From: JAKVCB01 sp963578605
GTDB lineage: Bacteria > Planctomycetota > Planctomycetia > Pirellulales > Lacipirellulaceae
Assembly: GCA_963578605.1 (NCBI GenBank)
Contig: CAUZEA010000012.1
Span: forward strand, 16,917 to 80,916
Reading direction: 5' to 3'
DNA length: 64,000 nt
Positions 53,459 through 62,514 of this stretch are shown here, in pieces. Both the position numbers and the translations under genes were made by a program. A model generated the notes under the pieces. It did not search any database. It saw only the letters and a list, made by a program, of their open reading frames with translations, and had not been told where the DNA came from. Within the stretch, counting starts at the first letter, position 1; each line of letters begins with the position of its first letter.

Positions 53459-54499
53459 ATGGTTATTCCCCCCTGTAAGAACTGTCCCGCTGGGTCCAAT
53501 CCGCCATCTGGCGGTGAATTCGATGCTCTGCTTAGCGACCAACTCGCTCGCTACGGCAAGCGTCAACGGGCCGCGTTTCACTTTCTGGAGCCTGCTGTTA
53601 ACGGCAGTGTGGCTTGGAAGCGGTTTGCTGCTGCGGCTGGTGTTTCTCTGGCCGCGGTTCACTCTGTCGAGGCTGGAGTCCAGCACTCGCACCCGTCGGA
53701 GCAACTGGAAGTGTTGCTCCCCGCGCAAAACGGCCTGACCAATACGCTGAACTTCGATTTAAACGATGACAACCAGGCCGATTTCGACTTCCGCATGAAG
53801 TTAAGTGCTTATGCGACCTCAACAACCTCGTCCGCGCTCCAGCTGGTGGGTCGAGAGGGGGCCATCGTTGGCATGTCGAACAACGTCGTGATCGGCACCA
53901 ACGAAGTCGCCGTGAAACTTGCGCCCGAATTGTTGATTTCGGATGACAGTCCCAAAACCAATCGAGGGATCATCCGCTTATCTGCATTTTCGAGTAGTAA
54001 TGGTGTCACTTACCTCTACGGTGAGCAGGGATCCTGGTTGGCCGCCGATAACGGTTATTTGGGTGTGAAGTTCAATATTCCAGGTTCTGGAGACCACTTT
54101 GGTTGGGTTCTCGTAGCCACCGAAAAGAATGACGGCATTGGCCTGACCGGGTTGAAGATATCCGAGTGGGCTTATCAGGACGTTCCCGGTACTGTTATCG
54201 ACGCTGGTGACCGCGGTGACATAGCCGTGCCAGGTGACTACGATCGAAACGGCGAAGTGGAACTAGAAGATTATCTCGTCTGGAAAACAAGCTTTGGTAC
54301 CGAGGTCTATCCGGGCGAGGGTGCCGATGGTAACGCTGATGGTAAGGTGAACGCGGCTGATTACACTCGCTGGAAAGATAACATGGGAGTTACCGCCGCA
54401 ACCGGTAGTGCAATTCCCGAACCAGCAGCTGCAACACTTGGCACGTTGGCCCTGGGGGCGGTGGGTGTCATGGCCTTGCGACGTCGAACGACTTCCTAA
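53459..54499 (+). CDS. dockerin-like, PEP-CTERM-anchored extracellular protein
   Basis: Up to 346 residues. A plausible signal helix (WKRFAAAAGVSLAAVHSVEA) lies only at about residue 52, so the true start is perhaps the GTG at 53609 and the first 50 codons may be a chance extension. A beta-rich domain (about 80-245) contains NFDLNDDNQADFDF. Two dockerin-type calcium loops follow (PGDYDRNGEVELEDYLVWKT and DGNADGKVNAADYTRWKDN). The end is a PEP-CTERM tag: IPEPAAATLGTLALGAVGVM plus RRR. Such tags are processed by exosortase. The protein is likely secreted and surface-bound. Confidence 0.85.
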   Translation: MVIPPCKNCPAGSNPPSGGEFDALLSDQLARYGKRQRAAFHFLEPAVNGSVAWKRFAAAAGVSLAAVHSVEAGVQHSHPSEQLEVLLPAQNGLTNTLNFDLNDDNQADFDFRMKLSAYATSTTSSALQLVGREGAIVGMSNNVVIGTNEVAVKLAPELLISDDSPKTNRGIIRLSAFSSSNGVTYLYGEQGSWLAADNGYLGVKFNIPGSGDHFGWVLVATEKNDGIGLTGLKISEWAYQDVPGTVIDAGDRGDIAVPGDYDRNGEVELEDYLVWKTSFGTEVYPGEGADGNADGKVNAADYTRWKDNMGVTAATGSAIPEPAAATLGTLALGAVGVMALRRRTTS

Positions 54500-54737
54500 A
54501 TCATGTAATCGGTCCCGCCACACGTTTAACTCTGGTTGCCCTCGGGTGGGACGTTGCTCCCCATCCCGATTCAGCTTAAATCGCTGGCGGAGTCAGAGTT
54601 TGACACCGACGTACAACAGATTGGATCTCACGCTGGTGCGTTAAACAGCCCAGGTCACGACTGGCGCCGCCGACCAGTATGCGTTGGCAGAAGTTTTACC
54701 CGGCTTGTATGAAATGAACCGAACCAGAGGACATGCG

Positions 54738-55868
54738 ATGCCATTACTTGATGCCTGCAGGAAAGCTGGCTTAGTGCTTTTGACGGTCACGCTGATTGGC
54801 ACCGCTGGTGCGGAGGATATCAAGGAAGGTGCGGAGGAGACAAAGGAAAAGGAACCGCAGTACGAGTCAGGGTCGATTCTGATCCCGGCTGCGTCCGAAC
54901 AGGAACCGAAGCGGCAGGAGTTCTCTGCTCATCTGGCCGATCGGTACTTGACCAACGGGGCATTGGCCTGGTCACGTTCGGAGGGATGTATCAGCTGCCA
55001 TACGAATGGCTCTTACCTGACGGTCCGTGGAGCACTTACCTCACGACTGGGGCCTCCGCCGGTGGAGGTCCGCAGCTTCTTTGTCGAACAAGTCAGGAAA
55101 CTTACGGGGACTTCTGGGCTAAAGTCCGATGTTACCGGGACCTCAACGGCGTACATCGCGCTCGGCCTGGCTGAATGGGACGTGCATGTTACCAAATCGC
55201 TTTCGCCCGAAACCGATCAGGCACTGCGGCTGATGTTCTCCGCCCAACTGGAAAATGGTTCTTGGTTCAACCAAACGTGTTGGCCGCCCCTGGAATCGAG
55301 TGAGTTCCAAGTTACCACGGTAGCAGCCCTTGCAGTTGCAACTGCCCCTGGTTGGCTCGCTGAACTTGATGACGATGGTCTGCAGGAGCAGGTCGATAAG
55401 CTCAAGGAGTATTTGCAACAAACGGATCCTCTAAACGATTATGGTCGCATCTCGTTGTTGTGGGCCGCGACGCGGATCCCCGATCTCCTAACCGATGTTC
55501 AGAAGCAGGCATTTATCGACATGACCTGGAGTCACCAGCGGGCAGACGGCGGGTGGTCGATACGGACTTTCGCCAAACCGGAAGACTGGGGAGAGGGCAA
55601 CCGGGCTGAGCGGCTGAGAGCAGAACCCGAATTTGACAACCCACCGAGCGACGGCCATATGACCGGTCTGGCAGTTCTTATACTTCGGGACGCAGGTATG
55701 GCTGTCGTAGATCCGCGGATCCAGGCAGCCGTCAACTGGCTGAAGACCAACCAGCGGGAGTCGGGCCGTTGGTGGACACGATCGTTAAACAACGACTCCT
55801 ACCACTTCATCACGTTTAGCAGTACCGGTTATGCGTTGCTGGCTCTAGCCAAGTGCGATGCATTGTGA
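54738..55868 (+). CDS. exported CxxCH protein with prenyltransferase/squalene-oxidase-type repeats
   Basis: 376 residues from ATG 54738 (AGAGG upstream). A signal peptide (AGLVLLTVTLIGTAGAE) and charged linker lead to WSRSEGCISCHTNGSYLTV at about residue 88. Its CxxCH is a heme c or metal motif. After it come alpha/alpha-toroid repeats with the QW-type pattern (ENGSWFNQTCWPPL, QRADGGWSIRT, NQRESGRWWTRS, STGYALLALAKCDA). The fold is that of squalene cyclase-like proteins, but the family's DxDD acid motif is not visible, so terpene cyclisation is unlikely. A periplasmic oligosaccharide or redox role is possible. Confidence 0.8.
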   Translation: MPLLDACRKAGLVLLTVTLIGTAGAEDIKEGAEETKEKEPQYESGSILIPAASEQEPKRQEFSAHLADRYLTNGALAWSRSEGCISCHTNGSYLTVRGALTSRLGPPPVEVRSFFVEQVRKLTGTSGLKSDVTGTSTAYIALGLAEWDVHVTKSLSPETDQALRLMFSAQLENGSWFNQTCWPPLESSEFQVTTVAALAVATAPGWLAELDDDGLQEQVDKLKEYLQQTDPLNDYGRISLLWAATRIPDLLTDVQKQAFIDMTWSHQRADGGWSIRTFAKPEDWGEGNRAERLRAEPEFDNPPSDGHMTGLAVLILRDAGMAVVDPRIQAAVNWLKTNQRESGRWWTRSLNNDSYHFITFSSTGYALLALAKCDAL

Positions 55869-55898
55869 TTGACGTCGGTTTCTCAGGTATTCCAGCGA

Positions 55899-56054
55899 AC
55901 TGCACGTGCTGGTCAATGGACCGGTGCGATGGGGTCGCCGAAATTGGCGACGGTTGACAAGGGTGAGGAATTGCTGGAGCGCGGCGCATCGGAAGTGGCG
56001 AAATTCATCGAGGAGTTCCTGGAATGGGATCATCGGGTCGTTTTGAAGCCCTGA
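55899..56054 (+). pseudogene. 3' remnant of a creatininase-family gene
   Basis: In the frame ending at 56054 the sequence GQWTGAMGSPKLATVDKGEE and LLERGASEVAKFIEEF matches the C-terminal helix region of creatininase-family amidohydrolases. All upstream parts, including the metal ligands, are missing: the frame joins directly to the end of the previous gene. The stop overlaps the sialidase start by 31 bp, as in an original operon. Confidence 0.6.
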
Positions 56055-57178
56055 TCGGCATGGGCGTGGTGGTGTGGTTGGCCGCTGTGGCGGTGGCGGC
56101 ACCGCCATTGGAGGCGGTGGAGGGACTGTTCGATGCATCACGCCCCCGCACGCTGGGCTTGTCCGACCTACAGCTCACGGAGACGGTGCTTTACAGGGCG
56201 ACCGAGACGACCTTTCGCTTCTGCCACCACCCAAACCTGGTGAAACGGGAGAAGATGGTGTGGTGCATGTGGTCCAACGGTCGTGTCGGCGAGGATGAGC
56301 CCGGGCAGAGGATCCTCTACTCGACCGCACGCGTCGGAGCACTGGACCGCTGGAGCACGCCTCGCGAGTTGGCGAAGGATCCGTCGGGCCGAGGGGCCTG
56401 TGTGGCGGCGGGCTGGGTCGTTTCGGGAAAAACACTGGTTGCTTTCTACACGATCACCGGAGGGACGAATTTCGATCCGAAAACCGCGTTGTGGGCGAGG
56501 ACATCGACGGATGGCCGGACATGGTCGGTGTCCCGACGAGTGGTGCCCGGGTTCTACATCGCGCCACCGATCGCCGTGCCAGGAGGCGGCCTGTTGCTGG
56601 CCGGTGAGCATGTGGGCAAGGAACGTGAGCTGGGGCGGATGGCCCTGCTGCGGACAGATCAGTCGGACGGACTGGGGGGATGGTCGTCGTCGACAATTGT
56701 GCCTGGAGATCTGAAGGTCTTTGGATACACCGAGCCGGCGCCGTATGTGCTGGCCGACGGACGTTTGATCTGTCCGTTTCGCAATTACAGCGGTTTCCTG
56801 TACGCGAGCGAGAGTCGCGATGGTGGCCGAACGTTTACGGCTCCGGTGAAAACGAATTTCCCGGATTCGCTGGCCCGTCATGCCACGGGCCGTCTCCCCG
56901 CCGGCGACTATTTCCTGGTCAACAACTCGTCGTCGAAGCGGTGGGACCGCTCGATCCTTACGATCGCCCTAAGTGCCGATGGGCGGCGGTACGATCGGGC
57001 GTATATCGTCAAGAACGAGCCGACCCGGCGGAGATTCGATGGCAAGCACAAACTTGACGGATGGCAATATCCTCACGGCATCGTTGTCGGTAGCGAGTTG
57101 CTGCTTGCTTATTCTGTAAACAAGGAAGACGTGCGACTGGCGCGAATTCAATTGAACGCGCTGCGGCCGAGACGATGA
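56024..57178 (+). CDS. sialidase-like (BNR/Asp-box) exported protein
   Basis: 384 residues from ATG 56024 with GAGGAG eight bases upstream. Signal peptide (GMGVVVWLAAVAVAAPP). Six-blade propeller features: Asp-box-type loops RTSTDGRTWSV (about 164-174) and SESRDGGRTFTAPV (about 265-278), with degenerate YSTARVGALDRWSTP (about 98-112). Such proteins cleave sialic acids or related sugars, or only bind them. Catalytic Arg triad and Tyr/Glu cannot be assigned by eye. It lies within the GC-rich block bounded by two truncated genes. Confidence 0.8.
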   Translation: MGSSGRFEALIGMGVVVWLAAVAVAAPPLEAVEGLFDASRPRTLGLSDLQLTETVLYRATETTFRFCHHPNLVKREKMVWCMWSNGRVGEDEPGQRILYSTARVGALDRWSTPRELAKDPSGRGACVAAGWVVSGKTLVAFYTITGGTNFDPKTALWARTSTDGRTWSVSRRVVPGFYIAPPIAVPGGGLLLAGEHVGKERELGRMALLRTDQSDGLGGWSSSTIVPGDLKVFGYTEPAPYVLADGRLICPFRNYSGFLYASESRDGGRTFTAPVKTNFPDSLARHATGRLPAGDYFLVNNSSSKRWDRSILTIALSADGRRYDRAYIVKNEPTRRRFDGKHKLDGWQYPHGIVVGSELLLAYSVNKEDVRLARIQLNALRPRR

Positions 57179-57280
57179 ACTGTATGGTGATCTGTCGACG
57201 CTCCCGTGGCAGGCAGCGAATGGCATGACAAGAGCAACAGGCACACAGGCTTCCTTGCCGGGATTTCACGGGTGCACCGG

Positions 57281-57859
57281 ATGAACGCCTCTCGCGACAC
57301 CTTTTCACAGATTATGCTTCGCTCGACCGATCTCGATTTCCCCGACGATCTGCCAACGGGTTATGGGAAATACAGCGAGTTCGAACCGATCGCTCGTGGT
57401 GCGAAAGCCGAGTTGCGGTCGTGTTGGGATCCGGTAATGGGCCGCCGGATTGCGATCAAAACGTTGCGTGCGGAGTGTGCGAGAGACACGACCGAGCGGC
57501 GGCGCTTTCTTCGAGAGGCCCGGATCACCGCCCAGCTTCAACATCCCAACACCGTCCCCGTATACGAGATCGGACGTTACGACGGGGACTGCCTGTACTT
57601 CACGATGAAGTGCATCGCGGGCGAAGATCTGTTCAAGGTGCTGCAGAGACTCAGCTGGAAGGATCGGGTCACCGAGGAGTCCTTTCCGCGAGAACGCCTG
57701 GTCGAAGTGGTGATCCAGGCGTGCCAGGCATGCGCGTACGCGCACGTCCACGGGGTGGTGCACCGGGACCTGAAGCCCGAGAACATCTGGGTGGGGGAAT
57801 TTGGTGAAGTGAAGGTGCTGGACTGGGGCGTCACCAAGGTTACACGACACACGACTTAA
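57281..57859 (+). pseudogene. 5' part of a Ser/Thr protein kinase, truncated after the DFG position
   Basis: 192 residues from ATG 57281. Protein kinase N-lobe and half the C-lobe are intact: GRRIAIKTLRAECARD (catalytic-type Lys), FLREARITAQLQHPNTVPVY (alphaC Glu), VHRDLKPENIWV (HRDxKxxN loop) and VLDWGVTKV (DFG position as DWG, normal in planctomycete kinases). The activation loop, APE motif and the rest of the C-lobe are missing: the frame ends in TRHTT within 10 codons of DWG. It is therefore inactive. The break lies 40 bp from the end of the convergent gene at 57900. Confidence 0.8.
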
Positions 57860-57899
57860 CCGAAGACGGTAGAGACATAGACACGTGCATCCATCTGGG

Positions 57900-59033
57900 T
57901 CATCCGCTCGTCAACCCGTCAGTGGTCCCAATTTCGATTTCGTCGGCCTTGTCGACTTCGCCAGTTTCGTCGCCCTCGGAGTCAGTTGTATCCATCTTGG
58001 GGCGCTCGGCTGGGAAAAAGAGGTCGACCATACCGTGCAGCAGTCCGATGGTGTCGGGCGGCGAAGATCCAAACTTGGCAGCCAGCGGTGTGAGTAACCA
58101 GCGACCTTCTGGCCAACGGACCTCCATCACCTTGCCGCAATCTTCCAAAAGCTGGTAGACGCGGGCTCGCGTCACGTTCATTTTGTCGGCATATTGCTTG
58201 ACGGAAGGTGCATTGGGGTCGAGCGACAGGCGGGCTGCCACCAGATTTCCGATTTGTTTGCCCAGGTCAATATGGATTTGAGCGACCAACGGTTCAATGA
58301 TTTTCTGGTGCAACTCTTCGGCAGCCGGCAGTTCGGGTTGGTCGATGGTTTGCATGATCCACCGCGACAGCGGAGGGATGAACCGCGGTAGAATCACGAC
58401 ATCGACATTTTCATTCAGCGTCACTGTAGAAATCGCTTCGTGCACGGTGCAAAAGACTTCCAGGATTGCGTGGACACGTTTTTCGCCATGAGTTTTCAGA
58501 TTGCGTATTTCAGCCAGCGAGAGGCCAACATACTCGTGTAATTGCGATTGCCAGATCACGGTCGGCAACGCTTGCAGGCTGGGCGCCAAGCGACCGAGCT
58601 TTTCGGAGCCCACGTCAAATCGGCGGACCGTGTCGCACCAGGTCGCCCAGAGGGCCTCAGAGACGATCGTTGGATCAAAGCCACCCTCGGTCTTTGATTT
58701 GGGTGTACGTTTCTTGGGTTCCGGGCTGCTAAGACCAAACGGGATATCGGCGGAGGACGCCTTGACCGCCCGTTTTAGCAGATCATAAAATCCCAGAATC
58801 TTTTTTTGGCCAACGCCCGAGGTGGCCATCAAGTCTTCCAACGGTTGGCCTAACAAGTACCGCAGTTGTTGATCCAGGAACGCGATCGGCAGACGGCGAT
58901 CGGTCGGAAGAACCCAGTAAGAGAGGGCTTTATCCAGCTTCGTGGTATCATTTTCATCCAACAGAGCCTTACGAAGTCGTTCGTAAGTTCCGACTAAGCG
59001 GTAGCGATCGTTGGAAATGGCTTTCCTCGCCAT
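57900..59033 (-). CDS. hypothetical protein with HhH-like and HTH-like segments
   Basis: 377 residues, cytosolic. An N-terminal helical part contains LMATSGVGQKKILGFYDLLK (about 70-90, helix-hairpin-helix-like; RNA polymerase alpha C-terminal domains use similar turns). The middle has a second such unit (GLSLAEIRNLKTHGEKRVHA). A sigma-type HTH follows (ADKMNVTRARVYQLLEDCGK, about 285-304), then a wing-like RWPEGRWLLTP and an acidic tail (SEGDETGEVDKADEIEIG). The combination suggests DNA binding or polymerase interaction. I recognise no named family. It is convergent with the truncated kinase. Confidence 0.75.
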   Translation of the reverse strand: MARKAISNDRYRLVGTYERLRKALLDENDTTKLDKALSYWVLPTDRRLPIAFLDQQLRYLLGQPLEDLMATSGVGQKKILGFYDLLKRAVKASSADIPFGLSSPEPKKRTPKSKTEGGFDPTIVSEALWATWCDTVRRFDVGSEKLGRLAPSLQALPTVIWQSQLHEYVGLSLAEIRNLKTHGEKRVHAILEVFCTVHEAISTVTLNENVDVVILPRFIPPLSRWIMQTIDQPELPAAEELHQKIIEPLVAQIHIDLGKQIGNLVAARLSLDPNAPSVKQYADKMNVTRARVYQLLEDCGKVMEVRWPEGRWLLTPLAAKFGSSPPDTIGLLHGMVDLFFPAERPKMDTTDSEGDETGEVDKADEIEIGTTDGLTSG

Positions 59034-59695
59034 GATTATATACTCCAGAGTTACGGGTTAGGTCCGGGAAAAAACGTTGAACAACACTTGCACTCGCGTT
59101 TTAAAAAAAAAATTGATCCCTGCGATCCACCAAAAATCTCGTTTTCGATCCCACCCACCCATCGTTGAAGGACGTATTGATGGGAGGGACACACCAATAT
59201 TCTTGATGTCACTTGGCGGAAAGTCAAGAATGTACCACGGCTAAAAAATCTAAACTGACGGCAATTTATTTCGTTTCTGAGTACAATACCGATTGCCGGA
59301 TTATCAACCTGGCAAAGAACTTGCGACCAACGGTCGTTGGAGATCGGACTGTTTTCTAGAAAAGAATTGCTGCTAGAAAAAACTGAGAATATTGGAATAT
59401 GCGCGTAAAATGCCGTAATTATTAGACATCTGAGGGGCCGTTGCAGGTGGCTCACCCTGGAACGGGGCTGCGGCATCGAAACCCGGAAACGACACGTTGA
59501 TCACTAAAATTTAAGCGGCTGCAGTACGAAAAACGAGGCGGTTCTTGTGGTGGCAGCTCACCGCTAATTCTGCAAAGATTTTTTTTGGGGAGTCAGCCAA
59601 TTTGCCTGTTGGGGATCCATGCCCAGTGGGTATTTCCGTGATGGTATGCGTGACGGTTCTTGGAAAGTGTCGGTTCGTTACCGAAAGAGGATTCT
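59034..59695. other. AT-rich intergenic region between divergent genes
   Basis: 660 bp with lower GC than the surroundings and runs of A/T (e.g. the A run around 59103). Promoters for both flanking genes must lie here. A minus-strand open frame (59476-59051) is Phe/Ser-rich and not credible. No RNA gene recognised. Confidence 0.45.
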
Positions 59696-60766
59696 ATGAA
59701 AACACGCTTCCGGAGGTCCGAGCGGCTGAATTGCACGGAGAAACGTTTTGCAGCCTTGGTTAGGTTTACTCTTTTCGGATTGGCAAGCGTGGTCACCGGT
59801 TGCGGTTCTCCGGACCGACCGGAGGTCATCGTCTACACGGCGCTGGACGAGCCTTTTTCGCAACCGGTCTTTGATCGATTTACCGAGCGGACTGGCGTTG
59901 AGGTCCGTGCCAAGTTTGACAGCGAGTCGACCAAGACGGTTGGTTTGACATCAGCGATTATTGCCGAGCAAGCACGTCCTCGATGCGACTTGTTTTGGAA
60001 CAACGAGATTCTCAACACACTTCGTTTGCAGCAAAAAGGGATACTGCGGTTATATCACTCGCCTGCCGCGGCGGCTTATCCGGAATCGGTAAAATCATCC
60101 AACGGCGCATGGCATGGATTTGCAGCTCGTGCTCGTGTACTGATTGTCAATACGAACCTGGTTCCGGAGGGGAGCCATCCCCAATCGATTGTTGATTTAA
60201 CCGATCCGCAGTGGCACGGTCAGGTGGGGATTGCCAAGCCGCTGTTTGGCACAACTGCATCGCACGCAGCTTGTTTGTTTACCGCCTGGGGGGATGAAGA
60301 AGCGAAGCGGTTCTTTCGCAACTTGAGGCAAAACGCAAAGATCATGTCGGGCAATCGTCAGGTAGCGCGGGCAGTTGCGTCGGGAGCGATCGCATTTGGG
60401 CTCACCGATACCGACGATGCGATTATTGAGTTAGAAAAGGGCTTGCCTGTGGCGATTATCTATCCAGACCAGCGAGAAGGAGAGCTGGGAACTTTGTTCA
60501 TTCCAAACACGCTGGCACTAGTCAAAGATTCGCCGAACCCGGGCACGGCAGAGAGATTGGTTGATTATTTGCTCTCGGCGGAAGTTGAAAGAAGTTTGGC
60601 TGAAGGTGCGAGTGCCCAAATCCCGCTTAATCCGGAGGTCGATCAGGCAGCCCGGATTGAAACTCCGCAAACGATCCGTGCCATGAACGTTGATTTTGAG
60701 CAAGCGGCTGCCAACTGGGACAGGGCCCGAGCGTTTCTGGTCGAACAATTTACCGCATCCGATTAA
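59696..60766 (+). CDS. ABC transporter substrate-binding lipoprotein (Fe3+/AfuA type)
   Basis: 356 residues from ATG 59696 (AGAGG upstream). A lipoprotein signal peptide ends in ASVVTGC (lipobox Cys at about residue 36). The mature protein is a two-lobe binding protein: EVIVYTALDEPFSQPVFDRF, FDSESTKTVGLTSAIIAEQA, CDLFWNNEILNTLRLQQKG, WHGFAARARVLIVNTN and the late IIYPDQREGELGTLFIPNT. Iron-binding relatives start in the same VVYTALD way. Fe3+ is the likely ligand by family, though metal Tyr residues are not confirmed. The permease and ATPase genes are not adjacent. Confidence 0.85.
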   Translation: MKTRFRRSERLNCTEKRFAALVRFTLFGLASVVTGCGSPDRPEVIVYTALDEPFSQPVFDRFTERTGVEVRAKFDSESTKTVGLTSAIIAEQARPRCDLFWNNEILNTLRLQQKGILRLYHSPAAAAYPESVKSSNGAWHGFAARARVLIVNTNLVPEGSHPQSIVDLTDPQWHGQVGIAKPLFGTTASHAACLFTAWGDEEAKRFFRNLRQNAKIMSGNRQVARAVASGAIAFGLTDTDDAIIELEKGLPVAIIYPDQREGELGTLFIPNTLALVKDSPNPGTAERLVDYLLSAEVERSLAEGASAQIPLNPEVDQAARIETPQTIRAMNVDFEQAAANWDRARAFLVEQFTASD

Positions 60767-60830
60767 TGGTGGATCACCACGGCCTGCTCACGGCTTTTGG
60801 GAGAGGATGCCACGGTTGGGGGGGGGCGGA

Positions 60831-62114
60831 TTAGAGACCTCGTCGGTGTCGCCGGCGGGGGCGTTGCCCCGGCGGGGCCGGCTTGGGAGGCTCGGGCGTT
60901 TCGGAATCAGGTTTTGAACGGTCGCCGGGATCTGTGCTGGTTCTGATCACCGGGGCGACTGTCTGAAAACCTTCGATGTCACCGCGTTTGAGAAGTTTGT
61001 TAATGAGCATTTCGATCCGCGTCAGTTCTTCACCTTCTTCAGGTGTGACAAAGCTGTAGGCAACGCCTTGCCGTCCCATCCGACCGGTTCGTCCCACCCG
61101 ATGGACGTAATCGTCGGAGCTTTGGGGTATGTCAAAATTAATGATGTGTGAGATTCCAGTGACATCGATGCCACGGCCTACGACGTCGGTGGCGATCAAG
61201 ATGCGAATTTCCTTGCTGCGGAATTGCCTCATGACGCGATCCCGGTTCCCCTGTGGCATATCGCCGTGGATGCAATCCATGGCGCGGAACTTGGTACTCA
61301 ATTTTCGACACAGGCGGTCGGTACCTCGTCTTGTACGGCAGAATACGATGGCCTGCTCGGGTTGTTCGCGTTCCAACAACCGGACTAACAAAGCGACTTT
61401 TCGCTCTGCTTCGACTGTGAAATAATACTGATCGATCGTATCTGATGCTTTCGACTCGGTTGAGAAATCAAGCAGGATTGGTTCACGCATGTAACGACGC
61501 GCCAAGCGTTGTACGGGTAGAGGAACGGTTGCACTGAGCAACATTGTCTGACGGTTCTGCGGGCAGCGGTGAAGAATCTTTTCAATGTCGGGCCGAAAAC
61601 CAATGTCGAGCATCCGGTCGGCTTCATCGAGCACGACAGTCCGCAGATTTTGCGTGTCCAGTGAGCCGCGACCAAGGTGATCCAACAAGCGGCCTGGCGT
61701 GCCGACAGCGATGTCTATGCCACGGTCAAGTTTGGCAATCTGGCCACGTATTGGTTTGCCTCCGTGGAGAGTGACGCTGGCTACGCGACGGCCATAGGCT
61801 AATTTGTCAATTTCATCCCGAACCTGTACAGCAAGTTCCCGGGTGGGTGTGAGGATCAGCGCCTGGGGGGCGCCGCCCCGTTTGTGCGGTTCAAGCGACT
61901 CGAGAATAGGAATGGCAAACGCAGCCGTTTTTCCCGTGCCCGTTTGTGCCTGCCCAAGAATGTCTGCACCAGCCATGGCGCGAGGAATCAGACCTGCTTG
62001 AACCGGGGTGGGATGATCGTATTCGGCATGGGCCAATGAGGCCAGCATCTCTGGCGAGAGCCCGAGCGTGTCGAAGTTTGCTGTGTGCGTGTTTTCAATT
62101 GATGATTCCGGCAA
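60831..62114 (-). CDS. DEAD-box RNA helicase
   Basis: 427 residues. All motifs are present: Q-motif (FDTLGLSPEM ... PTPVQ), motif I AQTGTGKTAA (about 55-64), Ia PTRELA, Ib TPGRL, II DEAD, III SAT, IV IVFCRTRRG, V ATDVVGRGID, VI HRVGRTGRMG. The short basic tail (RPRRRHRRGL) after a Pro-rich linker resembles RhlE-type helicases. It unwinds RNA in ribosome assembly or mRNA decay. It is convergent with the binding lipoprotein and upstream of nothing in its own direction within the window. Confidence 0.95.
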   Translation of the reverse strand: MPESSIENTHTANFDTLGLSPEMLASLAHAEYDHPTPVQAGLIPRAMAGADILGQAQTGTGKTAAFAIPILESLEPHKRGGAPQALILTPTRELAVQVRDEIDKLAYGRRVASVTLHGGKPIRGQIAKLDRGIDIAVGTPGRLLDHLGRGSLDTQNLRTVVLDEADRMLDIGFRPDIEKILHRCPQNRQTMLLSATVPLPVQRLARRYMREPILLDFSTESKASDTIDQYYFTVEAERKVALLVRLLEREQPEQAIVFCRTRRGTDRLCRKLSTKFRAMDCIHGDMPQGNRDRVMRQFRSKEIRILIATDVVGRGIDVTGISHIINFDIPQSSDDYVHRVGRTGRMGRQGVAYSFVTPEEGEELTRIEMLINKLLKRGDIEGFQTVAPVIRTSTDPGDRSKPDSETPEPPKPAPPGQRPRRRHRRGL

Positions 62115-62277
62115 GACAAGTCAACTCTCAGAGTGTGATGGACAAGGCCGGAAGTACGTTTCTACCAGAGGAAACAGAACCGGCTGGCCGCACTCTTGAA
62201 GAGCGACCAGCCGATTTTACCATGGTTACATTGGGTACCCACGAATTCATGACTCGCGGGCATTGCCGCAAAAACTA

Positions 62278-62514
62278 CTACTTCTCGGCCTTTTTCTTGG
62301 TCGCTTTCTTTTTGGTGGACCGCTTGGCCTTTTTCTTGGTCGCTTTCTTTTTGGTGGACCGCTTGGCCTTCTTCTTGGCCTTTTTCTTGGTCGCTTTCTT
62401 GGTCGCTTTCTTTTTGGTGGACCGCTTGGCCTTTTTCTTGGTCGCTTTCTTCTTGGCGGACCGCTTGGCCTTCTTCTTGGTGGCCTTCTTCTTTGCCTTT
62501 TTCTTCTTTGCCAT
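62278..62514 (-). CDS. histone-H1-like Lys/Ala-rich DNA-binding protein
   Basis: 78 residues made almost only of Lys, Ala, Arg, Thr and Ser in repeats of KKATKKKAKRSTK. No hydrophobic core is possible. This is the composition of chlamydial Hc1/Hc2 and of H1 C-terminal tails, which neutralise DNA and compact the nucleoid. The gene is a nest of about 36-bp DNA repeats, so copy number may vary between strains. It is transcribed toward the DEAD helicase (163 bp upstream of that gene's start). Confidence 0.85.
   Translation of the reverse strand: MAKKKKAKKKATKKKAKRSAKKKATKKKAKRSTKKKATKKATKKKAKKKAKRSTKKKATKKKAKRSTKKKATKKKAEK

Noticed and set aside
59051..59476. 141-codon minus-strand frame in the AT-rich gap
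   Set aside because: Phe/Ser/Cys-rich, no start signal, lies where promoters are expected.
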